From contig OX485805.1 of the NCBI GenBank assembly GCA_950295325.1, positions 58,178,758-58,242,757 on the forward strand: a DNA stretch of 64,000 bases, given 5' to 3'. Shown here piece by piece: positions 20,495-33,103 of the stretch. The stretch's first letter is position 1. Every line of letters begins with the position of its first letter. Origin of the DNA: Polytrichum commune. Taxonomy: Eukaryota > Streptophyta > Polytrichopsida > Polytrichales > Polytrichaceae. A program made the translations under genes and the position numbers. A model generated the notes under the pieces. That model was given only the letters and a program-made list of their open reading frames with translations. It searched no databases and was not told the origin of the DNA.

Positions 20495-23450
20495 TTGCCG
20501 ATTGGTAGAGTGGTGAAGCCCACCAAGGTGCGGTTTGGAAAGGGCGAACCACATGAGACAAAGGAGGCCGCGATGCATGTAACCTTTCAATGTGGGACAT
20601 TGGAATTTTATCAAAATTTCACACCATGTGAAATAGATGAAATGCATGTCATTGTGAAGGCCGCCTTCTTTGAAACTCACATGATAGATGTGAGGTGCAA
20701 GCCGGTGTGCTTGCCGTGCATTATGATGTGTCATAATGGCAAAGAATTGAGGTTCAAATTGACAAGGACTCCTATGGTAGGAGGACCCAAGTTGAATTTG
20801 GTCTTAATGGACCAAATGAAATATGGTAAATATAATGGTCGTGGTTCAATTGAAGCAACTCCAAGGAACTCATGGGGAGGCTAGGAAAGATGGGCCTCCC
20901 CCAAACCATACTTGTGGGATGTTGGTGAGATACAAGGATGTATTCACCAATGTGTTGCTCAAAATGTTACCGCCAAGAAGTGAATTGCAACTTTGCTCAA
21001 GAAGAAATTGAGTTCTTGAGGCATGTGGTGACAAAGGAAGTTGGTGGACAAACATGAAGAATTTCAAGGCAATCCAAGAGGAGAATTGGTGCTTGACTCA
21101 AAAAAAAAAAAAGCTTAGGTCATTGGTTGGCCTAGCCGACTACTACCACCACTTCATTCTAGATTTGTTTTAAGGTTGCTAGGGCCTTACTCGACTTATT
21201 GAGGAAATGGCTATTCCAAGAGTGGGATGAGCCTTGTCACCAAGCCCTTGGAAAGCTCAAGAGCAAGTTCCCTTCACAAGATGTGGTTAAATTTCCGGGT
21301 TTTCATAAGCATTTTGAGGTGCACATGGAGACGAAGGACTTTATCATTGGCGGATGTTGATCCAAGATGGATGACCATTGCTTATGAGAGCATTAAGCTC
21401 CATGGTTGTCGAACCTTGTCCGGCTTGTGCAAGAAATGGCTATCCCAAGAGTGGGATGAGCCGTGCCACCAAGCCATTGAGGAGCTTAAGACGAAGTTCT
21501 CTTCGCCGCCCGTGCTCAAGTTCATGGAGTTTGACAAACCTTTTGAGGTGCATACGGGGGCGAGTAACTTTGCCAATGCCAATGATGGATTGTTAATGTA
21601 AGATGGATGGCCTTTGCATATCGGGGCTTGAGGCTCGATGGTTGTCAAAGAAGACAACCAACTCATGACAAAGAACTTCTTTGCCGTAGTGCATTGCTTG
21701 AAGATGTGGCGACATTATTTGGGGTCGCACAAAGCAAAGGTCTACATGGACAATGTGTCCTAAAAGTATTTTAACGTATACAAGCACAAGTGAGCGCCAA
21801 GTCATTGCGGTGGCATGATAGTTTGGCGCTTATGAAGGTGGATTTGGTCCACAAACCGGACCATGGAAATGTGGTGCTGGATGCGCTAAGTACACCGGAT
21901 GAGTTCCAAGCAATGAGAACCATCCAAACCTTGTGGCTAATGTGTGCCGGCAAAGGAAACTTGTGAGGCAAGATACGGGAGGGGTAAATTAACTACCCCG
22001 AGGCACAAAAGCTTTTAGGTGAGCTTCGCAAGAGCAAGGTGCTCAAAGAGGTTAAGTTGGTGGACGGATTGTTCAAGTGCAAACAAAGTCGGGTATATGT
22101 GCCACAAGGCAAGTTGAGGCTATCGGTTTTGAAGGAGGAATATGATAGTCCTATTGCCGGCCATAGACGAGAAAGAAAAAGCCGCCATAGAATGGTGTCA
22201 GGAGGTACCATTGGCGGTGCATAAAGGAGGATATAACCCACTTTGTGAAGGCGTGAATAAAGTGCCAAGTGAACCGAGCCTCTTACCAAAAGCAAGGCGG
22301 TTTCTTGCAACCGTTGCCTATCCCGTCGGCGCCATGGCATAGTATGTGCATGGACTTGATCACAAGTTTGCCGGAGTCACATGGGTATGATGCCATCTTG
22401 TTGATGGTAGAGCGGTTTGCCAAGTTGGCACACATGGTGCCGATTGTGGGAACCGCCACCGCGTTGGAGACCGCATAGCCTTTTCTCAAAGGATGGTTGA
22501 GGCACCACGGGTTGCCAAGAGTGATTGTGTGGGATCAAGATCCAAAGTTCACAAGTGCATTTTCAATGCATTTCTCTAAGGAGGTCGGAATGAAACTAAG
22601 GTTTAGCACGGCCTTGCATTCCCAAATGAATGGGAAAGCGGAGCATGTGAATGGAGTCTTGAAGCAATACTTGAGGAACTTGGTGGGGGCGGACCAAGGA
22701 GATTTGGCGGACTATGTGGGTCGAGCGGAGTGTAATTGCAATGTAGCCACGCACTTGGCTACCAAGGGGTGGTCTTTGGTGGTGGCTTATGGAGTGGATG
22801 CGCTCCAACCTATTAACCTAGCTCTCGAGGGGGCACATTCAACACTAGAGTTCAACCAAGATGGTGAGGACTTGGCCAAGGATGGTAAACAAGTCTTGGA
22901 GATGACCAAGTTGTTGGTGGAGAAAGCCCGAAGGTGCTACGGAGTGCAAATCAATGCCGGAAGACGCGAAGTGGAGTATGAGGTGGGCCAATAAGGTGTT
23001 GTTGAATGTGGACAACTTCACCTTGCCCAAAGGCCTTACTTCAAAAGTTCATGTCCAAAATTGGAGCTTCGTTTTCCATTGTGGAACAAGTGTTCAAGGA
23101 CATGTATAAGTTGGAATTACCGCCGGAGATCAAAGTGCATCCGACATTTCATGTCTCAATACGAAAGTCATTTTAGGACGACACCTTGTGGCCCAATCAC
23201 AAGCAAGTGATTAGGCCACCTCCCGACCTTATGGAGGTCATTTGGAACATGAGGTAGGAGGGCACCCTCAAGTGTAGGAAGCCCAAGTGAAAATGAAAAA
23301 AAATGTACAAAAGAGTACTTGGTGAAATGGTGAGGATACCATGAAAAAGAAACCGCTTGGGTGGCGGCAAGAGACATGGTGAACACCAATGAATAGGTGA
23401 AGCACTTTGAAGAAACTAAGGCTAAGGATTCCAATAAAAAGAAGCGTAGG
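20495..23450 (+). pseudogene. Broken pol without RT core, element B
   Basis: Protease end/linker is open for 129 codons (20495-20884). It is followed by the linker VRYKDVFTN ... LPPRSE at about 20920-20980, which joins directly to NCNFAQEEIEFLRHVV (20985-21030), a motif that follows the RT core in chromoviruses; some 200 residues including the YxDD site are absent. Then two RNase H modules (21190-21600), the RNase H rest with QRRQPTHDKEL (about 21650), and integrase 22039-22994 with H2C2-type cysteines, MDLITSLP, VWDQDPKF and QMNGKAEHVN. The chromodomain (23190-23450) contains EYLVKW-stop-GYHEKE. The TAG at 22476-22478 divides integrase. Confidence 0.85.
21190..21600 (+). repeat. 229-bp pol module repeated twice
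   Basis: Landmark gaggtgc at 21316 and 21545, spacing 229. The first unit is diverged (gcacatggagacg), the second is typical. Confidence 0.85.
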
Positions 23451-24271
23451 CATTGATGAGGACATCAATCTCCTTTAGTGGGGGAGAGACGCTAGTAGCA
23501 CACTTAGCTTCGAGGTTAATTACTCCACAACATGAACTTGTTCTTTGGCTTGAGGGAATAAAGTCCAAACTTTAGTGGTGCAAAGAGAAAAGTATGAGAT
23601 GAGGTCCTAGTCTTGTACTTGTGCTTGGTTAATGGAAGAGGGGGAATAGACATGCCAAACTAGGTTGGGTAAGCCGAGTAATTGGGGGCCATGGCTTGGA
23701 GGGGCCTTGGATAAAACCAAGAAACTTCTTAGTTGTGGGCTTGTCCGGGCGGGGGCAAGGTGATGGCGCGTGCTCATAAAAGTGCTACCCGCGAGCTAAC
23801 GAGAGTTGGCGCATGGGAGTCATGAACCCATGTCTCGAAAGAGCAAAGTGGGAACCGAGTCGGGCGGGACTTGGCATCACCCCCGTGCGATCGAGGCGTG
23901 GCTTAACAATGGAAAGCCATCTCGGAGTTGCAACCGAGACAACTTAGTGGAAGCGTTGAGGTCTCGCCTAGATGTGTCACGTTAGGCTAGTGGAGCCTAA
24001 CGGGGGGGGAGGCCCCAAAAGAGGGGCAACCCATGTGAGTCCCGAAGTAGGTGGGTCTAGTATAGGTTAGGACCTTGGAGGAGTTCCAAGGTCGCTAACG
24101 GACCACCTAGTAACGACACCTTTGGGACTATGCCAAATTTGAGGATGCATTGTGGGGGTCGCGCCCTAAGGTAAACACAATGCCGCACCATAGAGGATGG
24201 CAACTTGAGAATTGGTGTGCCGACTACGAGTATAGTCGATGAGGGCATCGACTCCGTTTGGTGGGGGTGAG
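23451..24271 (+). other. 3' untranslated region and polypurine tract of element B
   Basis: Non-coding 3' region ending with tggtgggggtgag at 24259-24271, the likely plus-strand primer, directly abutting the 3' LTR. Confidence 0.75.
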
Positions 24272-25263
24272 TGTCGCGCACCTCTCCATGAGGAGTGCCC
24301 GAAACACCATGGGCACAAGGGGGACCCCGGAGTGACACCCGGGACTTGTGGCGCCGTTGGTGAGAGGGCCCAAGTGATCCTAGTGTGGGTGAGGGCCCCG
24401 GGCGTTGGGAACGCCTCCCACCCACGAAGACTAGGAGGCACAAGGGTAAGGCCATGAGCTATGCGTAGCTCATGGCGTGGTGATTCTAGAATGCTCAAGA
24501 ACACCTCAATCGGAGGTGTGAGCTAGGAGTTATGGCCATTTGAGTGGGGCGCTGTCCCGGGACAGCGCCCTGGTACAGCAGTGCCTGGGAGGGATTCCCG
24601 GGACTGCCAAGGTTCAAACAGGCATAACTTCCCCAAGACTTGCTCGAATGGAGCAAGTGAGGAGTCCATCGGCATCTACGTGAAGCGTAGATGAGGATGG
24701 AGTGGTTGGTTGTTATGATCAGACATCATACAAGGAAGTTATGATGGTCTGAAGCTGCTGGGGGGTTCTAGGCCCAGCAGCTAAAGGAAATTGTCCACTT
24801 GGCCCCAACTCTTGGTAGAGAGACAAGAGGTTGGTTGACGGTGGGGTAGGGGCCCCGCGTAGAGTCCTAGAGGCTTATATGGGTGAGGTGGTGTGGCCTC
24901 ACCCACCCGAGGCCGAACGGCACGGCCTCCATTGGCATTGGCCTAATGTGAGGCCATAGTTGCCTAGTATGCTTCGGGTTGTTGTAGTATTGCTCCGGCA
25001 ACGCGATGATCAACATAAGATTGGACTTCCATGGATGGAAGTCCACATCTAAGGATTGGTTACCGATTAAAGGGGTTGGTTAGCGATAAAGGGGTGAGTC
25101 CCGAAAGCAAAGTAGGAGGGTTGGTTCCTTCCTATGAACTATTGGTCCTGGGTAAGAGGAGCTATCCATTAGCATGGCGGAATGCGAATGGTTAGCGCTC
25201 GTAACCTTTGGTAGAAATGAAAATTGGCAAGATTGTCAAGGGGGGCTAGCAAGGGTTGCGACA
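24272..25263 (+). repeat. LTR L6 (3' LTR of element B)
   Basis: 992 bp, matches L5 with two differences seen by eye, followed by the CCATG duplication at 25264-25268. Confidence 0.95.
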
Positions 25264-26165
25264 CCATGTGTGCCCACTTGGCAAACCGCTCTACCATCAA
25301 CAAGATGGCATCATACCCATGTGACTCCGGCAAACTTGTGATCAAGTCCATGCACATACCATGCCATGGCGCCAACGGGATAGGCAACGGTTGCAAGAAG
25401 CCGCCTTGCTTTTGGTAAGAGGCTCGGTTCACTTGGCACTTTGATTCAAGCCTTCACAAAGTAGGCTATATCTTCCTTTATGCACCGCCAATGGTACATC
25501 CATGATACCATTCCTAAGGCCGGCAATAGGACTATCAAATTCCTCCTTCAAAACCGATAGCCTCAACTTGCGTTGTGGCACATACACCCAACTTTGCTTG
25601 CACTTGAACAATCCGTCCACCAACTTAACCTCTTTGAGCACCTTGCTCTTGCGAAGCTCACCTAAAAGCTTTTGTGCCTCGGGTAGTTAATTTATCCCTC
25701 CCGTATCTTGCATCACAAGTTTCCTTCGCCGGCACACATTAGCCACAAGGTTTGGATGGTTTTCATTGCTTGGAATTTTTCCGGTCTACTTCGCGCGTCC
25801 GGCACCACATTTCCACGGTCCGGTTTGTGGATCAAATCCACCTTCATAAGCGCCAAACTATCATGTCACCGCAATGACTTGGCGCTCACTTGCGCTTGAA
25901 TGTCAAAATTCTTTTAGGACACATTGTCCATGTAGACCTTTGCTTTGTGCAACCCCAAATAGTGTCGCCACATCTTCAAGCAATGCACTACAGCAAAGAA
26001 ATTCTTTGTCATGAGTTGGTTGTCTTTTTTGACAACCATCGAGCTTCATGCTCCCATATGCAATGGCCATCCAATTACACATAATCCACCATTGGAAAGT
26101 CGCTCACCCCCGTATGCACCTCACAAGGTTTGTCAAGCTCCGCAAACTTGAGCACGGGCGTCTAA
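25264..26165 (-). pseudogene. Element A integrase/RNase H, segment 2
   Basis: Minus-strand continuation of 18070-18438. From 26165 downward: an RNase H module end, DGCQ-type RNase H text, GELRKSKVLKEV and the integrase zinc-binding region (25429-25641) with a small deletion near 25508, where the VSKRYxWRC segment is altered. Integrase then continues to 25264. The segment is interrupted at 26165 by element C, where the text resumes at 33109. Confidence 0.85.
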
Positions 26166-27139
26166 TGTCGCAACCCTTGCTAGGTCCCTTAATAATCTTG
26201 CCAATTTTCAATTCTAGCAAAGGTTACGAGTCGCTAACCCTTCGCATTCCGCCATGCTAATGGATAGCTCCTCTTACCCCGGACCAATAGTTCATAGGAG
26301 GGAACCAACCCTCCTACTTTGCTTTCGGGACTCACCCCTTAATCGGTAACCCATTTCCCCAATGTGGACTTCCATCCATGGAAGTCCAATCCTATGTTGA
26401 TCATCGCGTTGCCGGAGCAACACTACAACAACCCGAACCATACTAGGCAACTATGTCCTCACAATGGGCCAATGCCCATGGAGGCCGTGCCGTTCGGCCT
26501 CGGGTGGGTGAGGCCACACCACCTCACCCATATAAGCCTCTAGGACTCTACACGGAGCCCCTACCCCACCGCCAACCAACCTCTTGTCTCTCTACCAAGA
26601 GTTGGGGCCAAGTGGACATTTTCCCTTAGCTGCTGGGCCTAGAACCCCCCTAGCAGCTTCAGACCATCATAACTTCCTTGTATGATGTCTGATCATAACA
26701 ACCAACCACTCCATCCTCATCTACGCTTCACGTAGATGCCGATGGACTCATTGCCTGCCCCATTCGGGCAAGTCTTGAGGAAGTTATGCCTGTTTGAACC
26801 TTGGCAGTCCCGGGAATCACTCCCAGGCACTGCTGTACCAGGGCGCTGTCCCGGGACAGCGCCCCACTCAAATGGCCATAACTCCTAGCTCACACCTCCG
26901 ATTGAGGTGTTCTTGAGCATTCTAGAATCACCACGCCATGAGCTACGCATAGCTCATGGCCTTACCCTTGTGCCTCCTAGTCTCCGTGGGTGGGAGGCGT
27001 TCCCAACGCCCGGGGCCCTCACCCACACTAGGATCACTTGGGCCCTCTCACCAACGGCGCCACAAGTCCCGGGTGTCACTCCGGGGTCCCCCTTGTGCCC
27101 ATGGTGTTTCGGCCACTCCTCATGGAGAGGTGCGCGACA
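26166..27139 (-). repeat. LTR L7 (3' LTR of element C)
   Basis: 974 bp; sister of L8; followed internally by the complement of the polypurine tract. Confidence 0.95.
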
Positions 27140-27950
27140 CTCACCCCCACCAAACGGAGTCGATGCCCTCATCGACTATACTCGTAGTCGGCACACCAAT
27201 TCTCAAGTTGCCATCCTCTATGGTGCGGCATTGTGTTTACCTTAGGGCGCGACCCCCACAATGCATCTTCAAATTTGGCATGGTCCCAAAGGTGTCGTTC
27301 CTAGGTGGTCCGTTAGCGACCTTGGATCTCTCCTCCAAGGACCTAACCTACACTAGACCCACCTACTTTGGGACTCACTTGGGTTGCCCCTCCTTTGGGG
27401 CCTCCCCCGTTAGGCTCCACTAGCCTAACGTGACACATCTAGGCGAGACCTCAACGCTTCCACTAAGTTGTCTCGGTTGCAACTCCGAGATGGCTTTCCA
27501 TTGTTAAGCCACGCCTCGATCGCACGGGGGTGATGCCAAGTCCCGCCCGACTCGGTTCCCACTTTGCTCTTTCGAGACATGGGTTCATGACTCCCATGCG
27601 CCAACTCTCGTTAGCTCGCGGGTAGCACTTTTATAAGCACGCGCCATCACCTTGTCCCCGCCCGGACAAGCCCACAACTAAGAAGTTTCTTGGTTTTATC
27701 CAAGGCCCCTCCAAGCCATGGCCCCAATTACTCGGCTTACCCAACCTAGTTTGGCATGTCTATTCCCCCTCTTCCATTAACCAAGTACAAGTACAAGACT
27801 AGGACCTCATCTCATACTTTTCTCTTTGCACCACTAAAGTTTGGACTTTATTCCCTCAAGCCAAAGAACAAGTGCATGTTGTGGAGCAATTAACCTCGAA
27901 GCTATGTTTGCTACTAGAGTCTCTCCCCCACTAAAGGAGATTGATGTCCT
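27140..27950 (-). other. 3' untranslated region of element C
   Basis: Conserved non-coding 3' region between chromodomain and 3' LTR; the open frames here are antisense or random. Confidence 0.7.
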
Positions 27951-27959
27951 CATCAATGC

Positions 27960-30900
27960 CTACGCTTCTTTTTATTGGAATGTCTAGCCTTAGTTTCTTC
28001 AAAGTGCTTCACCACTTCATTGGTGTTGACCATGTCTCTTGCCGCCACCCAAGCGGTTTCTTTCTCATGGTATCCTCACCATTTCACCAAGTATTCCTTT
28101 GTACTTTTTCTTTCCTTTTCACTTGGGCTTCCTACACTTGAGGATGCCTTCTTACCTCATGTTCCAAATGATGTCCACAAGGTCGGGACGTGGCCTAATC
28201 ACTTGCTTGTGATCGGGCCACAAGGTGTCGTCCTAAAATGACTTTCGTAATGAGACATGAAATGTCGGATGCACTTTGATCTCCGGCGGTAATTCCAACT
28301 TATATATGTCCTTGACCACTTGTTCCACAATGGGAAACGAAGCTCCAATTTTGGACATGAACTTTGGAGTGAGGCCTTCCGGCTAAGTGAAGTTGTTCAC
28401 ATTCAACAACGCCTTTTGGCCCACCTCATTCTCCACTTCGCGTCTTCCGGCATTGACTTGCACTCCATAGCACCTTCGGGCTTTCTCCACCAACAACTTG
28501 GTCATCTCCAAGACTTGTTCACGCTTCTTGGCCAAGTCCTCACCATCTTGGTTGAACTCTAGTGTTGAATGTGCCCCCTCGAGAGCTAGGTTAATAGGTT
28601 GGAGCGCATCCACTCCATAAGCCACCACCAAAGACCACCCCTTGGTAGCCAAGTGCGTGGCTACATTGCAATTACACTCCGCTCGACCCACATAGTCCGC
28701 CCAATCTCCTTGGTCCGCCCCCACCAAGTTCCTCAAGTATTGCTTCAAGATTCCATTCACACGCTCCGATTTCCCATTCATTTGGGAATGCAAGGTCGTG
28801 CTAAACCTTAGTTTCATTCCGACCTCCTTAGAGAAATGCATTGAAAATGCACTTGTGAACTTTGGATCTTGATCCCACACAATCACTCTTGGCAACCCGT
28901 GGTGCCTCAACCATCCTTTGAGAAAAGGCTATGCGGTCTCCAACGCGGTGGCGGTTCCCACAATCGGCACCATGTGTGCCCACTTGGCAAACCGCTCTAC
29001 CATCAACAAGATGGCATCATACCCATGTGACTCCGGCAAACTTGTGATCAAGTCCATGCACATACCATGCCATGGCGCCAACGGGATAGGCAACGGTTGC
29101 AAGAAGCCGCCTTGCTTTTGGTAAGAGGCTCGGTTCACTTGGCACTTTGATTCAAGCCTTCACAAAGTGGGCTATATCTTCCTTTATGCACCGCCAATGG
29201 TACCTCTTTGACACCATTCTATGGCGGCTTTTTCTTTCTCGTCTATGGCCGGCAATAGGACTATCATATTCCTCCTTCAAAACCGATAGCCTCAACTTGC
29301 CTTGTGGCACATATACCCGACTTTGTTTGCACTTGAACAATCCGTCCACCAACTTAACCTCTTTGAGCACCTTGCTCTTGCGAAGCTCACCTAAAAGCTT
29401 TTGTGCTTTGGGGTAGTTAATTTACCCCTCCCGTATCTTGCCTCACAAGTTTCCTTTGCCGGCACACATTAGCCACAAGGTTTGGATGGTTCTCATTGCT
29501 TGGAACTCTTCCGGTCTACTTCGCGCATCCGGCACCACATTTCCACGGTCCGGTTTGTGGATCAAATCCACCTTCATAAGCGCCAAACTATCATGCCACC
29601 GCAATGACTTGGCGTTCACTTACGCTTGTATGTCAAAATACTTTTAGGACACATTGTCCATGTAGACCTTTGCTTTGTGCGACCCCATATAATGTCGCCA
29701 CATCTTCAAGCAATGCACTACGGCAAAGAAGTTCTTTGTCATGAGTTGGTTGTCTTCTTTGACAACCATCGAGCTTTATGCTCCCATATGCAATGGCCAT
29801 CCATCTTACACATAATCCACCATTGGCAAAGGCACTCACCCCCGTATGCACCTCGAAAGGTTTGTCAAACTCCGCGAACTTGAGCACGGGCGGCGAAGAG
29901 AACTTGGTGTTAAGCTCCCCAAAGACTCGTGACAAACATCATCCCACTCTTGGGATAGCCATTTCTTCCACAAGTCGCACAAGGTGGGACAACCATCGAC
30001 CTTCATGCTCTCATATGCCATGGCCATCCATCTTGCCTCAACATCCGCCAATGGTAAAGTCACTCGCCCCCGTATGCACCTCAAAAGGTTTGTCAAACTC
30101 CGCGAACTTGAGCACGGGCGGCGAAGAGAACTTGCTCTTAAGCTTCTCAAAGACTTGATGGCAAGGCTCATCCCACTCTTGGGATAGCCATTTCTTTCAC
30201 AAGTCGCACAAGGTTTGACAACCTTTAAGCTTAATGCTCCCATATGCAATGGCCATCCATCTTGGATCAACATCCGCCAATGGTAAAGTTACTCGCCCGC
30301 GTATGCACCTCAAAAGGTTTGTCAAATTTCGCAAACTTGAGCACGGGCGGCGAAGAAAACTTCGTCTTAAGCTCCTTAAAGACTTGGTGGCAAAGCTCGT
30401 CCCACTTTTGGGATAGCCATTTCTTGCATAAGTTGGACAAGGTCGGACAACCATCGAGATTCATGCTCTTATATGCAATGGCCATCCATTTTGCCTCAAC
30501 ATCCGCCAATGCTAAAGTCACTCGCCCCCGTATGCACCTCAAAAGGTTTGTCAAAGTCCGCGAACTTAAGCACGGGCGGCGAAGAGAACTTGTTTTTGAG
30601 CCCCCCAAAGGCTTGGTGACAAGGCTCATCCCACTCTTGGGATAGCCATTTTCCTCAATAAGTTGAATAAGGTCCTAGCAACCTTAGAAAACTCTCGAAT
30701 GAAGTTGTGGTACTAATTGGCTAGGCCAACAAATGACCTAAGCCCTTTTGAATCAAGGGCCAATTCTCCTTTTGGATTGCCTTGACATTCTTCATGTTCG
30801 TCCACCAACTTCATTTATCACCACATACCTCAAGAGCTCAATCTCTCGTTGAGCAAAGTTATTTTTCACTTCTTGGCGGTAATTTTTTTTTGGGCAACAC

Positions 30901-31357
30901 ATTGGTGAATACATCCTTGTATTTCACCAACATCACACCAATGTTGTTTGGGGGAGGCCCATCTTTCCTAGCCTCCCCATACGTTCCTTGGAGTTGCTCC
31001 AATTGAACCACGACCATTATACTTTCTATATTTCATTTGGTCCATTAAGACCAAATTCAACTTAGGTCCTCCTACCATAGGAGTCCTTGTCAATTTGAAC
31101 TTCAATTCTTTGCCATTATGACACATCATAATGCACCGCAAGCACACCGGCTTGCACCTCACATCTATCATGTGAGTTTCAAAGAAGGCGGCCTTCACAA
31201 TGACATGCATTTCATCTATTTCACATGATGAGAAATTTTGACAAAAATCCAATGTCCCACATTGAAAGGTTACATGCATCGCGGCCTCCTTTGTCTCATG
31301 CGATTCGCCCTTTCCAAACCGCACCTTGGTGGACTTGCCCGCTCTATCAATCGGCAA
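27960..31357 (-). pseudogene. Broken pol without RT core, element C
   Basis: From 31357 downward: protease end/linker open for 129 codons (31357-30968), direct join to the post-RT segment near 30870, four 229-bp modules (30645-29820), RNase H to about 29440, integrase 29370-28383 and chromodomain (about 28240-27960). The last integrase frame is open for 175 codons (28910-28383) and includes VWDQDPKF and SQMNGKSERVN, a well-kept catalytic aspartate and glutamate. The shared TAG after ETA (28929-28931) and the stop after NNFT interrupt the polyprotein. Confidence 0.85.
29820..30650 (-). repeat. 229-bp pol module repeated four times
   Basis: Landmark gtatgcacc at 29844, 30072, 30301 and 30530: spacings 228, 229 and 229. 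Confidence 0.9.
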
Positions 31358-31359
31358 GC

Positions 31360-32092
31360 CCCAACTCCCTTGTGAGTTTTGGGCTCAAGAAGAAATGGCT
31401 TGCCTCTTTGTCAACCCATGAGACATTTCTCCCATTCATTTGAGCCTCAAGGTACAAAAGACTTGGCCTTGGCTAAAGGCTACTAGCCTTGGCCACAATG
31501 CCATCGTCTTACATTCGGTCCTCGGCAACACCATGAGTTTGGCTTGGTCCGCAAGGCCAACTTTTAACACTCCGTCCGTGGCACAAATATGATCTAGCTT
31601 GGTACCACCAAGCCACCTTCTCACATTCCGTCCGCGGCACGAGCTAGCATGATTTGCCTTGGTATAGTGGGCCAAACTACTTGCACTCATTTCCTTGGGA
31701 CCTCTTTCGGCTAAACCCACTTTGTGGTGATGTGCCGCCCAACTTCTTCTTAGGACCATCGGCTTCAATGCTCTTCAAATCTTTATGATTCGCACTACGT
31801 CCTCAAGAAGCTTTGGGGTCCTGAACATGGTTTTCACTACCCGCTTTTGAAACCCACCTAAAACGATGCATTCGGTATTCTAGGCCCCAAATGTTTTTTT
31901 GAGGTGTGCGGGAGCCCTTTCAAAGGACTCCACCATTTTCCTTACTGAATCCACCATCATGCCCACCATTGTCATGAGAACTAATGGTATGGTCAAATTC
32001 CATTTACACATGATCTTTGTTCCAATTTGAACCTCACAACCCCGGCTCACCATAATAACCCTCAGGTTTGATAGCCATGTCTCCCTCAAAGT
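31360..32092 (-). pseudogene. Gag-like region of element C
   Basis: Begins near 32089 and is broken early: a deletion near 32040 removes part of the GFPKGCE text, and another near 31875 drops about 300 bp of mid-gag. The 31768-31436 frame keeps the cysteine-containing repeats (CRGRNV, VLPRTEC). Confidence 0.5.
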
Positions 32093-32115
32093 GCTAGCTC
32101 AAATATTGGAACCCT

Positions 32116-32127
32116 GCTCTGATACCA
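32116..32127 (-). promoter_or_regulatory. Primer-binding site for initiator Met tRNA (element C)
   Basis: Minus strand TGGTATCAGAGC, two bases inside the 5' LTR at 32130. Confidence 0.92.
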
Positions 32128-32129
32128 AG

Positions 32130-33103
32130 TGTCGCAACCCTTGCTAAGTCCCTTAATAATCTTGCCAATTTTCAATTCTAGCAAAGGTTACGAGTCGCTA
32201 ACCCTTCGCATTCCGCCATGCTAATGGATAGCTCCTCTTACCCCGGACCAATAGTTCATAGGAGGGAACCAACCCTCCTACTTTGCTTTCGGGACTCACC
32301 CCTTAATCGGTAACCCATTTCCCCAATGTGGACTTCCATCCATGGAAGTCCAATCCTATGTTGATCATCGCGTTGCCGGAGCAACACTACAACAACCCGA
32401 ACCATACTAGGCAACTATGTCCTCACAATGGGCCAATGCCCATGGAGGCCGTGCCGTTCGGCCTCGGGTGGGTGAGGCCACACCACCTCACCCATATAAG
32501 CCTCTAGGACTCTACACGGAGCCCCTACCCCACCGCCAACCAACCTCTTGTCTCTCTACCAAGAGTTGGGGCCAAGTGGACATTTTCCCTTAGCTGCTGG
32601 GCCTAGAACCCCCCTAGCAGCTTCAGACCATCATAACTTCCTTGTATGATGTCTGATCATAACAACCAACCACTCCATCCTCATCTACGCTTCACGTAGA
32701 TGCCGATGGACTCATTGCCTGCCCCATTCGGACAAGTCTTGAGGAAGTTATGCCTGTTTGAACCTTGGCAGTCCCGGGAATCACTCCCAGGCACTGCTGT
32801 ACCAGGGCGCTGTCCCGGGACAGCGCCCCACTCAAATGGCCATAACTCCTAGCTCACACCTCCGATTGAGGTGTTCTTGAGCATTCTAGAATCACCACGC
32901 CATGAGCTACGCATAGCTCATGGCCTTACCCTTGTGCCTCCTAGTCTCCGTGGGTGGGAGGCGTTCCCAACGCCCGGGGCCCTCACCCACACTAGGATCA
33001 CTTGGGCCCTCTCACCAACGGCGCCACAAGTCCCGGGTGTCACTCCGGGGTCCCCCTTGTGCCCATGGTGTTTCGGCCACTCCTCATGGAGAGGTGCGCG
33101 ACA
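32130..33103 (-). repeat. LTR L8 (5' LTR of element C)
   Basis: 974 bp, matches L7 with about two differences, followed by TCTAA (33104-33108). Confidence 0.95.

Larger units (their letters stand above)
18439..25263 (+). mobile_element. Element B: young non-autonomous chromovirus
   Basis: A structurally complete 6.8-kb copy in plus orientation: two 992-bp LTRs that differ at only two positions by my reading, an initiator-Met primer site, gag, truncated pol with integrase and chromodomain, a polypurine tract and matching 5-bp duplications CCATG (18434-18438, 25264-25268). It is inserted into the integrase of element A. It lacks the RT core and carries the family's shared stops, so it must have been copied with enzymes from elsewhere. 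It has only two 229-bp modules, versus four in A, C and copy iii, and its LTRs belong to the subfamily seen in copy F. Confidence 0.93.
26166..33103 (-). mobile_element. Element C: young non-autonomous chromovirus
   Basis: 6.9-kb copy in minus orientation with two 974-bp LTRs differing at about two positions by eye, an intact primer site, gag, truncated pol, chromodomain and matching 5-bp duplications TCTAA (26161-26165, 33104-33108). It is inserted into the RNase H module region of element A; removal gives gagcacgggcgtctaagaac, as in copy F. It carries four 229-bp modules and no RT core. Confidence 0.93.

Noticed and set aside
26907-27423. Recurrent open frames of 112, 155 and 72 codons at every LTR (MFLSILESPRH..., MALPLCLLV..., MRASTPFGGG...)
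   Set aside because: They lie in the GC-rich LTR and the 3' untranslated part, on both strands and in overlapping frames, and repeat only because the LTR repeats. No domain is recognisable and they cross the LTR boundary.
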